Positions 44,720 through 54,247 of a stretch of DNA of 64,000 nt are shown here, in pieces. Origin of the DNA: Paludibacteraceae bacterium (GTDB taxonomy: Bacteria; Bacteroidota; Bacteroidia; Bacteroidales; Paludibacteraceae); NCBI GenBank assembly GCA_018433525.1, contig JAHDRA010000012.1:116588-180587 (forward strand), read 5' to 3'. The notes beneath the pieces are model-generated. The model was not told the origin of the DNA and made no database searches. It saw nothing but the letters and a program-made list of their open reading frames with translations. Position numbers and translations under genes: made by a program. Position 1 is the stretch's first letter. The number at the start of each line of letters is the position of its first letter.

Positions 44720-46219
44720 TTATTTGAAGTCGTCCCAGTTGGTTCCCAACATGCTTCCCGTTTTTTCGAGCTGAATGTGCATGCCGAAACAGGCTTTCAA
44801 ATTGTTGGGCGTGTGACTTGATCCGGAAATGGCAAGATAATCGCGCAGCATTTGCTTATATTCAGGTGCAACACAGTTTTTGATAATGATTTCAGCTCGC
44901 TCTTTGGGCGTTGTTCCACGTAAATCGGCAATCCCATATTCCGTAATCAGCACATTCACAGAATGTTCGGTATGATCCACATGAGATACCATCGGAACAA
45001 TGCTGCTGATATTTCCGTTTTTGGCAGTGGAAGGAGTGGTAAATATTGAAATAAACGAGTTACGTGTAAAATCCCCAGAACCGCCAATCCCATTCATCAT
45101 TTTAGTGCCAAGAACGTGCGTGCTGTTGACATTTCCGAAAATATCGGCTTCAAGCGCTGTATTGATTGTAATCAAACCCAACCGACGCACCATTTCTGGA
45201 TTATTGGAAATTTCCTGTGGACGCAGCACCAATTTATCCCGGAAAAAATCAATATTTTGATAAATTTTTTGCAATACCGCATCGGTAACTGTCAACGAGC
45301 AACCACTGGCAAATTTTATGTTGCCTTCCAGCATCAATTCAATGACGGCATCCTGTATTACTTCCGTGTACATTTCGAAGGGCGGTATCTCTTCATTTTT
45401 ACCCAAAGAAAACAGTAAAGCATTGGCAATGTTACCTACTCCGGACTGAATAGGTAAAAAATCATGGGGTAGCCTTCCGGCACGAATTTCACCGGCCAGA
45501 AAAGTAGCCACATTGTTGCCAATTTGCTGGGTAACCTCATCCAATGGCGCAAAATCGGAAACTTCATCAGGTAAATTGGTTTCAACAATACAAAGAATTT
45601 TCGCTGGATCAACTTTCAAAATTTCCGAACCAATTCTGTCGGATGGTTTGTAAATGGGAATTTCTCTGCGATAAGGCGGATCCTGAGGTTGATAAATATC
45701 ATGAAACCCTTTCAACTCTTTGGGATGATAATGATTCCATTCCAGAATAATATGATCAGCCATTTCGGCAATAGTGGGTGAAATGCCTACAGCAGCTGTT
45801 AAAACCAGTTCCCCGTTTTCATTCCAGTCGCAGACTTCCAAAATGGCAAATTTTGGCTTTGGCAAAAATCCAAAACGCAATTCCTGAGCCATTGTGGACA
45901 AGTGCAGGTCAAAATAGGGAGCTTTCCCAGCATTGATGGCGTTGCGCATGTCCTTATTCGACTGATAAGGAGTTCTGAACAACACAGCATCTGCTTTTGC
46001 CAATGCCCCATCTACCGATACTCCTGTTGAAGCGCCTGTATACATGCCTATTTTAAATTCTTTTCCTTCTGCATGAAAAGTTTCTGCGCGCCTGGCTATA
46101 GCTACGGGAACAGCTTTGGGGCAGCCCGCAGGCGTAAATCCGCTAAATCCTACTACATCGCCGTGTTGAACATAAGTTGCAGCTTCTTCTGCACTGACAA
46201 ACTTAAATTTATTTTGCAT
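44720..46219 (-). CDS. Acetyl-CoA hydrolase/transferase family (succinate:acetate CoA-transferase-like)
   Basis: This is a 499-residue cytoplasmic CoA-transferase. Family signs are GDVVGFSGFTPAGCPKAVP near the N-terminus, QSGVGNIANALLFSLG, GGSGDFTRNSF and LITEYGIADLRGTTPKERAEIII. Such enzymes swap CoA between acetate and succinate (or propionate) and take part in acetate or propionate formation in fermenting Bacteroidetes. Which acyl donor is used here cannot be judged. Single gene with its own terminator. Confidence 0.9.
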   Translation of the reverse strand: MQNKFKFVSAEEAATYVQHGDVVGFSGFTPAGCPKAVPVAIARRAETFHAEGKEFKIGMYTGASTGVSVDGALAKADAVLFRTPYQSNKDMRNAINAGKAPYFDLHLSTMAQELRFGFLPKPKFAILEVCDWNENGELVLTAAVGISPTIAEMADHIILEWNHYHPKELKGFHDIYQPQDPPYRREIPIYKPSDRIGSEILKVDPAKILCIVETNLPDEVSDFAPLDEVTQQIGNNVATFLAGEIRAGRLPHDFLPIQSGVGNIANALLFSLGKNEEIPPFEMYTEVIQDAVIELMLEGNIKFASGCSLTVTDAVLQKIYQNIDFFRDKLVLRPQEISNNPEMVRRLGLITINTALEADIFGNVNSTHVLGTKMMNGIGGSGDFTRNSFISIFTTPSTAKNGNISSIVPMVSHVDHTEHSVNVLITEYGIADLRGTTPKERAEIIIKNCVAPEYKQMLRDYLAISGSSHTPNNLKACFGMHIQLEKTGSMLGTNWDDFK

Positions 46220-46739
46220 AAAAATTGGTTTATTTAATCTTGAAAATTCGCCGTAAAATTAACAAATATTTCTCAATCCTTCAAGAATTTCAGTGTCATG
46301 GGCACTAAGTTTACTTTTTTATAATTTCTCTAAGCGCATGACAAAATTTTAAAATATCGATATTGATTGTCGAAACTTCCATTTCGTTCTGTCAATAGCA
46401 CTCGAGTACGGTGGATCATGCAGTAGAAGCACAAATATCAACTGAGCAATTAAGTCTTAAAGCTTGTAATCAGCCATAAAAGCCGTATTCGCCGCAATGA
46501 AAAATTGCTGTCGCAGCTGTTTTGAAGCCAAAGGCGAGCTTTTCAAAACAAACGGCCTGAAACCTTACAAACGGCGCAAATAAAGAGGCTAATAAACTTT
46601 ATTCGGGCTAAGTTTATACCCTTACCGAAGTGTTGAACCAAAACTGAAGTTAAATCATTACTTTTGGAAGAGACCAAAGACTTTATAATAAAAAAGTGTC
46701 CTTTGAGGACACCATCTGGTCATTTAAATCAATACAAGA
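46220..46739. other. Intergenic region without a convincing gene
   Basis: About 520 bases, with many stops in all frames. Only a 23-codon ORF on the - strand (start near 46391) was seen, too short to support. The serA terminator is at the right edge. Confidence 0.45.
46690..46712 (-). terminator. Intrinsic terminator of the serC-serA operon
   Basis: GTGTCCT (46696-46702), a 3-base loop, and AGGACAC (46706-46712) form a perfect hairpin, followed on the - strand by TTTTTTATT. It lies 28 bases after the serA stop. Confidence 0.88.
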
Positions 46740-47663
46740 TTATTTTTTATTTACGCGGAAACGTTCATCTCCTGTTTTGAAGAACGACACAATTTGCTTT
46801 GCGGCAGCAATGCCGGCATTAATGTTGGCTTCGGCAGTCTGAGCACCCATTTTCTTGGGTGTCGAAAAATAACGTACGGGAAATTTTTCGGCAAAAACTG
46901 CATGCTGATCAGGCATAATGTCGGTAACATATTTAATATCATTACGCAACTCCATGCAATTTATCAAATCTTCTTCGTTAATCACTTCCTTGCGGGCCGT
47001 ATTGACTATGACTGCACCTTTTGGCAACTTCTGAAGCAAAGAAGCATTGATGGATTTTTTTGTTTCGGGAGTTGCGGGGATATGAATGGAAACCATATCG
47101 CATGAAGCATACAACTCTTCAACAGAAGTGAGTGGAGTAACGCCATCATTTTTAATAACTTCAGCGGGACAATAAGCATCATATGCAAAAATTTGCATAT
47201 CGAAACCTTTTGCTATTCTGGCCACATTTCTGCCAACATTTCCGTAAGCATGAATACCAAGTTTTTTCCCTTTCAACTCTGTTCCTGAAGACCCGTTATA
47301 AAAATTACGCACAGCATAAATCAACAGTCCGAAAACCAACTCGGCAACTGCATTAGAATTTTGCCCCGGCGTATTCATGACACAAATATTTGCCTGGGTA
47401 GCCGCATCAAGGTCAATATTATCATAACCGGCTCCGGCCCGAACAACAATTTTTAATTTCTTGGCTGCCTTTATCACTTCAGCATCTACAATATCACTGC
47501 GAACAATCAAAGCATCGGCATCGGCCACGGCATCAAGCAACTGTTGCTTTTCGGTATATTTTTCGAGCAGGGCAAGTTCGTATCCTGCGGCTTCCACTTC
47601 TGCCCGAATCCCATCCACTGCCACTTTGGCAAATGGTTTATCGGTAGCTACAAGTATTTTCAT
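46740..47663 (-). CDS. serA: D-3-phosphoglycerate dehydrogenase, short form
   Basis: This is a roughly 307-residue D-2-hydroxyacid dehydrogenase. I take the start at MKILVATDKPF (47663); the ATG at 47669 would add two residues. The NAD-binding motif is LGIHAYGNVGRNVA. Catalytic residues are Arg in VVRAGAGYDNID, Glu in NTARKEVINEEDL and a His in the C-terminal DQHAVF region. It lacks the ACT-type regulatory domain of long PGDHs. The pairing with serC, 82-88 bases upstream, supports serine biosynthesis rather than another hydroxyacid. Confidence 0.88.
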   Translation of the reverse strand: MKILVATDKPFAKVAVDGIRAEVEAAGYELALLEKYTEKQQLLDAVADADALIVRSDIVDAEVIKAAKKLKIVVRAGAGYDNIDLDAATQANICVMNTPGQNSNAVAELVFGLLIYAVRNFYNGSSGTELKGKKLGIHAYGNVGRNVARIAKGFDMQIFAYDAYCPAEVIKNDGVTPLTSVEELYASCDMVSIHIPATPETKKSINASLLQKLPKGAVIVNTARKEVINEEDLINCMELRNDIKYVTDIMPDQHAVFAEKFPVRYFSTPKKMGAQTAEANINAGIAAAKQIVSFFKTGDERFRVNKK

Positions 47664-47751
47664 AAGCAAACTTTTTTCTCTCCTTTTTCAATAAAGAAGA
47701 ATTATTTATGTTAATGGTTAAAATTGTAAACAGCTGTTGCTACCAAAAGCA

Positions 47752-48822
47752 TCAATGCAATTTTTCAAATTCCTGCATACAGTCAATCAATGCCTGAACG
47801 CTTTCGATAGGAAGTGCATTGTAAATGGAAGCGCGGAAACCGCCAACAGAACGATGTCCTTTAATTCCTACCATGCCGCGATCGGAAGCAAATTTAAGAA
47901 ATTCGGCTTCCAGCTCCTGATATTCAGGATTCATAACGAAACAAACATTCATGCGTGAACGATCCTCTTTGGCTGCTGTTCCAACAAACAATTTATTGCG
48001 GTCGATTTCATTGTAGAGCAATTCGGCTTTTGCAATATTTTTCTTTTCCATTGCTGCCAAACCACCATTTGCCTTCAACCAGCGCAACGTCTCGAGTGCC
48101 GAGTAAATGGGAAGAACCGGCGGCGTATTGAACATCGAACCATTTTCTATATGAATTCTGTAATCGAGCATAGTGGGGATATGACGAGAAACTTTGCCCA
48201 GAAGTTCTTCTTTTACAATGGCAAAAGCCAAACCTGCAGGTCCCAGATTTTTCTGTGCACCTCCATAAATAACGCCATATTTTGAAACATCTACAGGACG
48301 TGAAAAAATATCGGACGACATATCGGCAACCAAAGGCACCGGAGAATCGATGTCGGTTAAAATTTCTGTTCCGAAAATTGTATTATTGGTTGTAATATGA
48401 AAATAATCGACGTCTGAGGGGATCACATAATTTTTTGGAATATAGCTGAAATTGGCATCTTTAGAAGAAGCAACTTCTATTACTTCTCCGAAACCTTTAG
48501 CTTCCTTGTAAGCCTTGCTTGCCCAAGTACCGGTAAGCAAATAAGCAGCTTTCTTTTCAAGCAGGTTGAAGGGAACCATGCAAAATTGCAAACTTGCGCC
48601 TCCACCCAAAAAAACTACCGAATAACCCGAAGGAATTTCCAACAATTCTTTAAAAAGAGCAATGGCTTCATCCATTACTGCCTGAAAATCCTTAGAACGA
48701 TGGCTAATTTCCAAAATCGACAATCCGGAACCATTGAAATCCAATACCGCTTGTGCTGTTTTCTCAATCACTTCACGAGGTAATATCGATGGCCCCGCAT
48801 TAAAATTATGCTTTTTCATCAT
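47752..48822 (-). CDS. serC: Phosphoserine aminotransferase
   Basis: This is a roughly 356-residue PLP-dependent class V aminotransferase making 3-phosphoserine from 3-phosphohydroxypyruvate and glutamate. I start at 48822 ([15 protein letters not shown]), the usual N-terminus; the ATG at 48885 would add 21 non-conserved residues. Key stretches are [50 protein letters not shown] with the PLP-Lys, and [14 protein letters not shown]. It is followed by serA in an apparent serC-serA operon. Confidence 0.95.
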   Translation of the reverse strand: MMKKHNFNAGPSILPREVIEKTAQAVLDFNGSGLSILEISHRSKDFQAVMDEAIALFKELLEIPSGYSVVFLGGGASLQFCMVPFNLLEKKAAYLLTGTWASKAYKEAKGFGEVIEVASSKDANFSYIPKNYVIPSDVDYFHITTNNTIFGTEILTDIDSPVPLVADMSSDIFSRPVDVSKYGVIYGGAQKNLGPAGLAFAIVKEELLGKVSRHIPTMLDYRIHIENGSMFNTPPVLPIYSALETLRWLKANGGLAAMEKKNIAKAELLYNEIDRNKLFVGTAAKEDRSRMNVCFVMNPEYQELEAEFLKFASDRGMVGIKGHRSVGGFRASIYNALPIESVQALIDCMQEFEKLH

Positions 48823-49103
48823 TTCATTAAAAAATTTTTTTGGTTTATAAGTTTCTCCCTTTGAATTTAAAGCACAAAAGTACACAAATTTTAAATTCTT
48901 TCATTTCTTATGGAAAAATTTTTTAGTTTCAATTTTAAATTTTCATATAGGAGTCTCCTCTGAAAAGTTACTCAAAGAGAATTAGTTTTTTAAAGACATT
49001 GAGATAAAAAAGGGTAAAAAATATTCAAAAAAGTTCTTTGAAATTTGCATATATTGTTATATTTCAGTATCTTAGGAGGTTGAAATATGATAAAAAGAGA
49101 TAA

Positions 49104-49193
49104 ATGTTCAGGAAAACAGAAAACGAAATACAATTAGATTTATTTTTTTCGCCCGAAGAACTTATCCCACATTACAGGTACTTATCTCCATAA
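49104..49193 (+). pseudogene. Possible N-terminal transposase remnant
   Basis: In the 534-base gap 48886-49419, a 29-codon ORF reads MFRKTENEIQLDLFFSPEEL and then stops. This resembles the first residues of some DDE transposases of Bacteroidetes insertion sequences (MF-K-....QLDLF). An AGGAGG motif (49074-49079) lies upstream. No further transposase reading frame follows. The call is weak. Confidence 0.35.
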
Positions 49194-49263
49194 TACCTGC
49201 AATGTGGATTATATTGCAAATTATTTAAAATATCGAAACAAAAAAAAATAATCAATAAGAATT

Positions 49264-49283
49264 CCCCGATGCTTGCGTCGGGG
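49264..49283. repeat. REP-like palindrome 1
   Basis: CCCCGA (49264-49269) pairs with TCGGGG (49278-49283). On the - strand the loop reads CGCAAGCA. The stem-loop type (CCCCGACGCAAGCATCGGGG on the - strand) looks like a Bacteroidetes REP-type hairpin, and it could also help end transcription from the modular glycosidase gene. Confidence 0.75.
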
Positions 49284-49326
49284 TAGCTTTTGTTTTTATT
49301 TTTTTGGAAATTTCAGTGGCGAAGCC

Positions 49327-49380
49327 ATAAAATTGGCTTAATACCTCGCCGCAAGCAGCGAGGTATTAAGCCAATTTTAT
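49327..49380. repeat. REP-like palindrome 2, perfect 23-bp stem
   Basis: Positions 49327-49349 and 49358-49380 are exact reverse complements (23 bp, starting ATAAAATTGG) with the 8-base loop CGCAAGCA. It lies 40 bases after the stop of the 1562-residue protein, so it is probably the 3' hairpin of that transcript. Its inner stem and loop match palindrome 1 in the opposite orientation. Confidence 0.9.
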
Positions 49381-49419
49381 AGAATTTCTTTATTTCTCTT
49401 TTTTGAAGAAAATCGGGTT

Positions 49420-52400
49420 TTAAGTGGGGGATTCTTGCTTTATAAATTTCAATGTTTTTGTTCCATTAAGTGTTGAAATACGAAGCAAATACATACCAGG
49501 TTTTAGACTTTTGATATTCAACACTTGCTCATTGCCGGTTATGGCCTGTCGGATATGTATTTTTCCACTCAAATCTAGAACAAAAAACTGTCCAGCCTGA
49601 CTTTGGGGCATGGTCACCCGTAAATAATCTTTGGCCGGATTAGGATGCATTTCCACAATTTCAGCTTCGAAACTGTCGAGAGCTGAAGGTCCCTGATTGG
49701 AAATAACAATACTGACAGTGTCGGCTTTTCCTGATAAATCGGTAGCCGCACATACCACTCTAATGGTTCCGTTTCCGGAGCTTACGCCTGAACCATAAAG
49801 CATTATACCACTTCCACTTTCAACGAAATAAGCTTTAACAGTTTCATTATCAAGTAATGTCCATTTTACTATCTTGCTAAATGCATCCTCAGGTAAAACT
49901 AAAGCACTAAGTGCCAATTTTCCCCTTTTAGTATCAATATAATACTTGTTTTCAGCTTGTGTAATTTTTACAGATGTTACCTTTTTGTAGCTCTGATATA
50001 CAGCAGGTGGGGTAAAGTGCTGATCGTTACCTTCAAAATGGACAATAACAACACTGTATTTAGGCACAGTAATAATAAGACTGTCGGCAAAGTCTGAAAT
50101 TATTTGTTCCTCAACTATTGCTTCTCTGTCATCAAAGTTAGTTCCCGAAATTCGTATCATTTTGCAAATGGAAGAATTTCCAATAAAGTCTGGAATATCC
50201 ACCTGAACCTGATAATCATTTTCAAAATCGCGACTGAAAAGTGCAATCGAATAACTTGTACTATCGGTATAAGCCCTTGCACCTACCGGTTCGATGGTCA
50301 GATCAATCCCCTTTTCATCTTTAATTTTATAGGAAGTAGTGAATTCAGTTTCGAGCATGGAACCAGTACAGTACTTATTAATATACTTTCCGATGGTAAA
50401 TAATGGAAGAGGTTTCAGAGAAATACGGTCTTCGATAATTCGCCATTGTCCACTCTCGAAGGAAAATACTGACACATCGGGCACACCATACAATGGTACC
50501 GTAGTATAATAGTCGGCAAATGTAACAGCTTGACCCAACGACCCGTTGTATGAATCAGTAGTCATATTTCCCTCATACATGTACATTGGAAGTAGTCTAT
50601 TGCAGGTAGCCAGCATTTCGCGCCATTCACTTTTAAGACCTTCCAGATTGGTTTGTAACATTTTAATGGAAGCCTTGTGGTAGTCTAACAGGGATGATTT
50701 AAGCGGAATAGTAGGATCCAGATTAAGATTTCCTCCCATATAACCACTAATTGCAAGTACGTCTCCCTCACCTTTATCTTCGGAAAGCAGAATTTTATGC
50801 AATCCGTAATTTTGACCCGGATAGCGGCCACTGTATGCCACTTTTATTTTATTGGGGTCAAAACCGGCTGTCGACTTCATGGTAGTTGCTGCTGAGCGTG
50901 CCCAGGTTCCGTAAGCAGTATAATCGTTGAAATTACCTGCCTGATGAGCAGCTCCACCCCAAACTTCGTTACCTAGTTCAATTATCAATCCTTTGTTTTT
51001 TGAAAGTAAGTTGCCGTAACCTTCTGCAGTCCGTAATATACCTCCGGCAGTAGTTGCATCTCCGGCTATATATTCCACAAATTTTTTGAACGTGGCAGCA
51101 GGCGACAGGTAAAAATCAGTTTTCGGTCCAACACCAACTGTTATAAATGCTTTAGCATTAAGCTCGTTGGCTAATTCAATCCAGTCGGCATACGAAAAAT
51201 TAGCACCGGTACCAATCCCCGAAGTAAATTTGAAATTTTCCGAATTAGCTTCTATAGCTCCCCAGCGAACATGGGCAGGTTTAAAGTCACGAAGCAAATC
51301 CATAGCCCGTTTCGAAAATTTACTACCTTGAACATATGATCCCTTTTCGACAAACTGAATATTATCAAGATAATACGTTCCATTAGAAGTGGATGTAAAA
51401 TCTAGGTACCAGGTAGATTCAGCTCCTTCGAATGTAGTGGTGAGTTCGACTTCATACATCTGCCAACTCGTAGTCGGAGTGACCGCCACTTTATTGGTAG
51501 TACCTGAAAACATTCCTTTGAGGTCGACATTTATAACTCCTGTAAACGAGGCATCCTTCTTCATTGCGAAACGAACCAGATAAGTATATCGTTTGTCGAT
51601 ACTTGTTTTGATTATACAACGGAAATATCCACCTGCAATGGGGCTCAGTTTGGCAGCGACTTTTCCCTCGTAAGGTGTAGTTAAATCCTTTACAAAACCA
51701 GTATTGAATACTTGTTTATCATAGTACTTCAGATTGTTTACATTCATTGTGTCGGTTTGTGAACCTTCAAAATCGCCAAAAGTAATTAAATTGGCACTAA
51801 GCAAACCAGTTTTTCGGTAATTCAGATTTATGCCAAAACCTTCGAACTTAGTGAGAGGATTAAGTTTTATACTCACTCGTCCTTTTCGGATACCATCACG
51901 TGTTTCATTGGGATCAAAAGCCACTGTTGACACATTATATGCAGCACTTTTAGGTGATTTATTATAATTTGCATCCACAGCTTCCACTGTAAAACTGTAA
52001 TTGCTTTTTTCAGTTAATCCTATCACTAACACAGTAGTATCTTTAACTAATTCATTAACAAGGACATTATTTTGATAAATATTGTAGCCGCGCACTTCGG
52101 TTTCGGCATCAGTAGATTTGTTCCATTTTAGCTTCACCGAAAATGCTGTAACAAATTCGCTGCTGAGATTTGTAGGAACAGTAGGTGGGATATCATCAGC
52201 GATGTAGGTTTTAAAAGTCAAAACTTGGGAAGGATACGAATTATTTTCAGAATCATCTACCGAAACCACATGCACATTGTATGTCCTGCCGGGTGTAAGT
52301 CCCTGTATTTTGTACGATGTTTCTTTTACGGGACTAATGTTAACCAACTCTCCATCAATAAACACATTATATCCCTGAAGGTTGTTGCGGTTATCGGTTG

Positions 52401-54108
52401 AAGGGCTCCAACTAACAAGTACATCTGATAAACCGATGCTTTGAATACTAAAATTTTGCGGAACAGTTGGTTTTACAATATCGTAAAACGGTGCCAGATT
52501 TTCGTTAGAAATGAAACTGAGGGGCGTGCTGGCACTGGTCCACTTTAACCAAAGTGGCTGAGTGTTTACAATATCGCGCCCATATACTTCGAAATAATAC
52601 GGTTTACCTTCTTCGAGCAAATAAGCTTCTGAAGTCCATATGCTGGTAGCTCCTTCTACCAGCGAAGTTAGTTTTGACCAATCACTTTCAGGCCCGCCGT
52701 TCAGGTTCATAAACATATCAAAACCCTCGTTGGAAAATCCCTGAAAATTATAGTACTCTGTTTTTGATGGAATAATATAACCATACATTTTCATCCAAAA
52801 AAAGTCACGAGCCTTGTCTTCTATCGGAGAGTTAGTTGTACAAATTTTCTGATACGAACCTGGTGTGGGAAAATCGTTTTGCGAAGGGCGTGGTTGCCAG
52901 TGTTGAGTATCATATTCCACAAAGTTTGCGCAAGGATTTTTGAATGCCTGAATATCAATCTGCTCATTAAACACAGCTTTATCTTTTCCTCCTCCGGCAG
53001 TGCCACCATCGTCAGTAATAGTAATCTCTATACTCGCTTTGCCTATTTTTCCCTGATCCTTAACATATACAAATGCCACTTTATTACCTTGTTTGTAACT
53101 CACTGAGTCGATGGTTAGTAATTCAGGCGTTGTTGAAACAACTGAAATTGTAACAGTTTGTTTTTTGTCTATTTCACCATCGCTAATTTGTGGTAAAGTG
53201 ATAATTTGCTGACCACGATTAGCATACAGTTTTGACATAATCTGACCCATACTTGGTTCGTTATTAAGAACAGGGTCAATATATTTTTGTACAATTAACG
53301 GTGCGCTTGCCTCCGAAACATTATTTGGCATTGCACCATCTTTTGCCTTAATTGTTACAATAAAAGTGTTGCCTGAGAGTCCGGTTACAGAGTAACTAGT
53401 ATTTTGGGTAGTTCCTCTTAGTTTTCCATCCACGTAAATTTCATAAGTTACAAAACCAACTCCGCCTTCATTATCAACCGATGGAGACCATGTCAGGTCA
53501 AAGGAGCGGGAAGTTACATTCGATGCAACTATATTTGTTGGTACTGCCGGAGGTTGATTATCTATTAACTGTGCAGGAATCGGAAACTCTACAGTTTTCT
53601 CTGTTAAACCACTGCCAAAAGTTGAAGCTTTATCGTAATTTTGTTTGTCAAGGAGTAAATACCAGTTAATATTGTCATTTGAGCCATAGCAGGAAAATCC
53701 CGCGAACCAGCAATCGGGACGGATGGTTATTTTTATACTTGTTGGTACTATCGGAGTAGTATTATCAAGGGTTGCCCATATTGGAAATGGTCTTTCCCGA
53801 AGATATGCCCATGGCTTAGTAATTTCTCCATCGTACATATTTCTACCTGATGTGCCCCATTCGCCCGTAGTCGAAGAAGTTACCAGCGTAGTGTTGGTTG
53901 TGAATTTTGTTATCGGATATGCCGTAGTGCCAACCATCCATTCCACTTCACCAACTTCTAAATAATTAATTGTCGATGTACCTGCCTTATCTACCTGAAA
54001 TTTCAGATACCTGAATGCTGTATTATTTGTTGGTGGAATTTGCTGGGCTTGTAATGCAGTTACAAGCACGATAAACATTGACTGAAAATAAAAGCGTAAT
54101 CTTCTCAT
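49420..54108 (-). CDS. Very large modular T9SS protein with clan GH-A-like glycosidase domain
   Basis: This is a 1562-residue secreted protein. In order: signal peptide (about 1-21); discoidin-like domain (about 25-190, with W-rich strands and FAGFSCYGSNDNINWYLL); FN3 (about 193-280); Ig/cadherin-like region (about 290-390); PA14-like domain (about 400-555, FQGFSNEGFDMFMNLNGG); two FN3 (about 560-735); and a catalytic region (about 745-1360). The last includes a carbohydrate-binding insert and a barrel with Glu1048 in IIELGNEVWGG and Glu1179 in MYMYEGNMT, the acid/base and nucleophile candidates of clan GH-A (GH51-like arrangement). A BIG2-like domain (about 1385-1475) and a T9SS sorting domain (about 1485-1562) end it. 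The exact GH family is unsettled. The GH78 gene lies 139 bases upstream. Confidence 0.75.
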   Translation of the reverse strand: MRRLRFYFQSMFIVLVTALQAQQIPPTNNTAFRYLKFQVDKAGTSTINYLEVGEVEWMVGTTAYPITKFTTNTTLVTSSTTGEWGTSGRNMYDGEITKPWAYLRERPFPIWATLDNTTPIVPTSIKITIRPDCWFAGFSCYGSNDNINWYLLLDKQNYDKASTFGSGLTEKTVEFPIPAQLIDNQPPAVPTNIVASNVTSRSFDLTWSPSVDNEGGVGFVTYEIYVDGKLRGTTQNTSYSVTGLSGNTFIVTIKAKDGAMPNNVSEASAPLIVQKYIDPVLNNEPSMGQIMSKLYANRGQQIITLPQISDGEIDKKQTVTISVVSTTPELLTIDSVSYKQGNKVAFVYVKDQGKIGKASIEITITDDGGTAGGGKDKAVFNEQIDIQAFKNPCANFVEYDTQHWQPRPSQNDFPTPGSYQKICTTNSPIEDKARDFFWMKMYGYIIPSKTEYYNFQGFSNEGFDMFMNLNGGPESDWSKLTSLVEGATSIWTSEAYLLEEGKPYYFEVYGRDIVNTQPLWLKWTSASTPLSFISNENLAPFYDIVKPTVPQNFSIQSIGLSDVLVSWSPSTDNRNNLQGYNVFIDGELVNISPVKETSYKIQGLTPGRTYNVHVVSVDDSENNSYPSQVLTFKTYIADDIPPTVPTNLSSEFVTAFSVKLKWNKSTDAETEVRGYNIYQNNVLVNELVKDTTVLVIGLTEKSNYSFTVEAVDANYNKSPKSAAYNVSTVAFDPNETRDGIRKGRVSIKLNPLTKFEGFGINLNYRKTGLLSANLITFGDFEGSQTDTMNVNNLKYYDKQVFNTGFVKDLTTPYEGKVAAKLSPIAGGYFRCIIKTSIDKRYTYLVRFAMKKDASFTGVINVDLKGMFSGTTNKVAVTPTTSWQMYEVELTTTFEGAESTWYLDFTSTSNGTYYLDNIQFVEKGSYVQGSKFSKRAMDLLRDFKPAHVRWGAIEANSENFKFTSGIGTGANFSYADWIELANELNAKAFITVGVGPKTDFYLSPAATFKKFVEYIAGDATTAGGILRTAEGYGNLLSKNKGLIIELGNEVWGGAAHQAGNFNDYTAYGTWARSAATTMKSTAGFDPNKIKVAYSGRYPGQNYGLHKILLSEDKGEGDVLAISGYMGGNLNLDPTIPLKSSLLDYHKASIKMLQTNLEGLKSEWREMLATCNRLLPMYMYEGNMTTDSYNGSLGQAVTFADYYTTVPLYGVPDVSVFSFESGQWRIIEDRISLKPLPLFTIGKYINKYCTGSMLETEFTTSYKIKDEKGIDLTIEPVGARAYTDSTSYSIALFSRDFENDYQVQVDIPDFIGNSSICKMIRISGTNFDDREAIVEEQIISDFADSLIITVPKYSVVIVHFEGNDQHFTPPAVYQSYKKVTSVKITQAENKYYIDTKRGKLALSALVLPEDAFSKIVKWTLLDNETVKAYFVESGSGIMLYGSGVSSGNGTIRVVCAATDLSGKADTVSIVISNQGPSALDSFEAEIVEMHPNPAKDYLRVTMPQSQAGQFFVLDLSGKIHIRQAITGNEQVLNIKSLKPGMYLLRISTLNGTKTLKFIKQESPT

Positions 54109-54247
54109 ACTATTAATTCTTTTAATTCTTTAGTTAGTTGAAGCAAAGATAATTTTAAATCCTCAAAAAAAACAATACTTTTTTATCCATAAATGATAGT
54201 TAGTTTATATCACTATCAGAACATGGATATAAGTTTTACATTCAAAC

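Noticed and set aside
46220-46739. Possible IS relic in the gap before serA
   Set aside because: A few words resemble transposase ends, but no frame, terminal repeat or target duplication could be followed.
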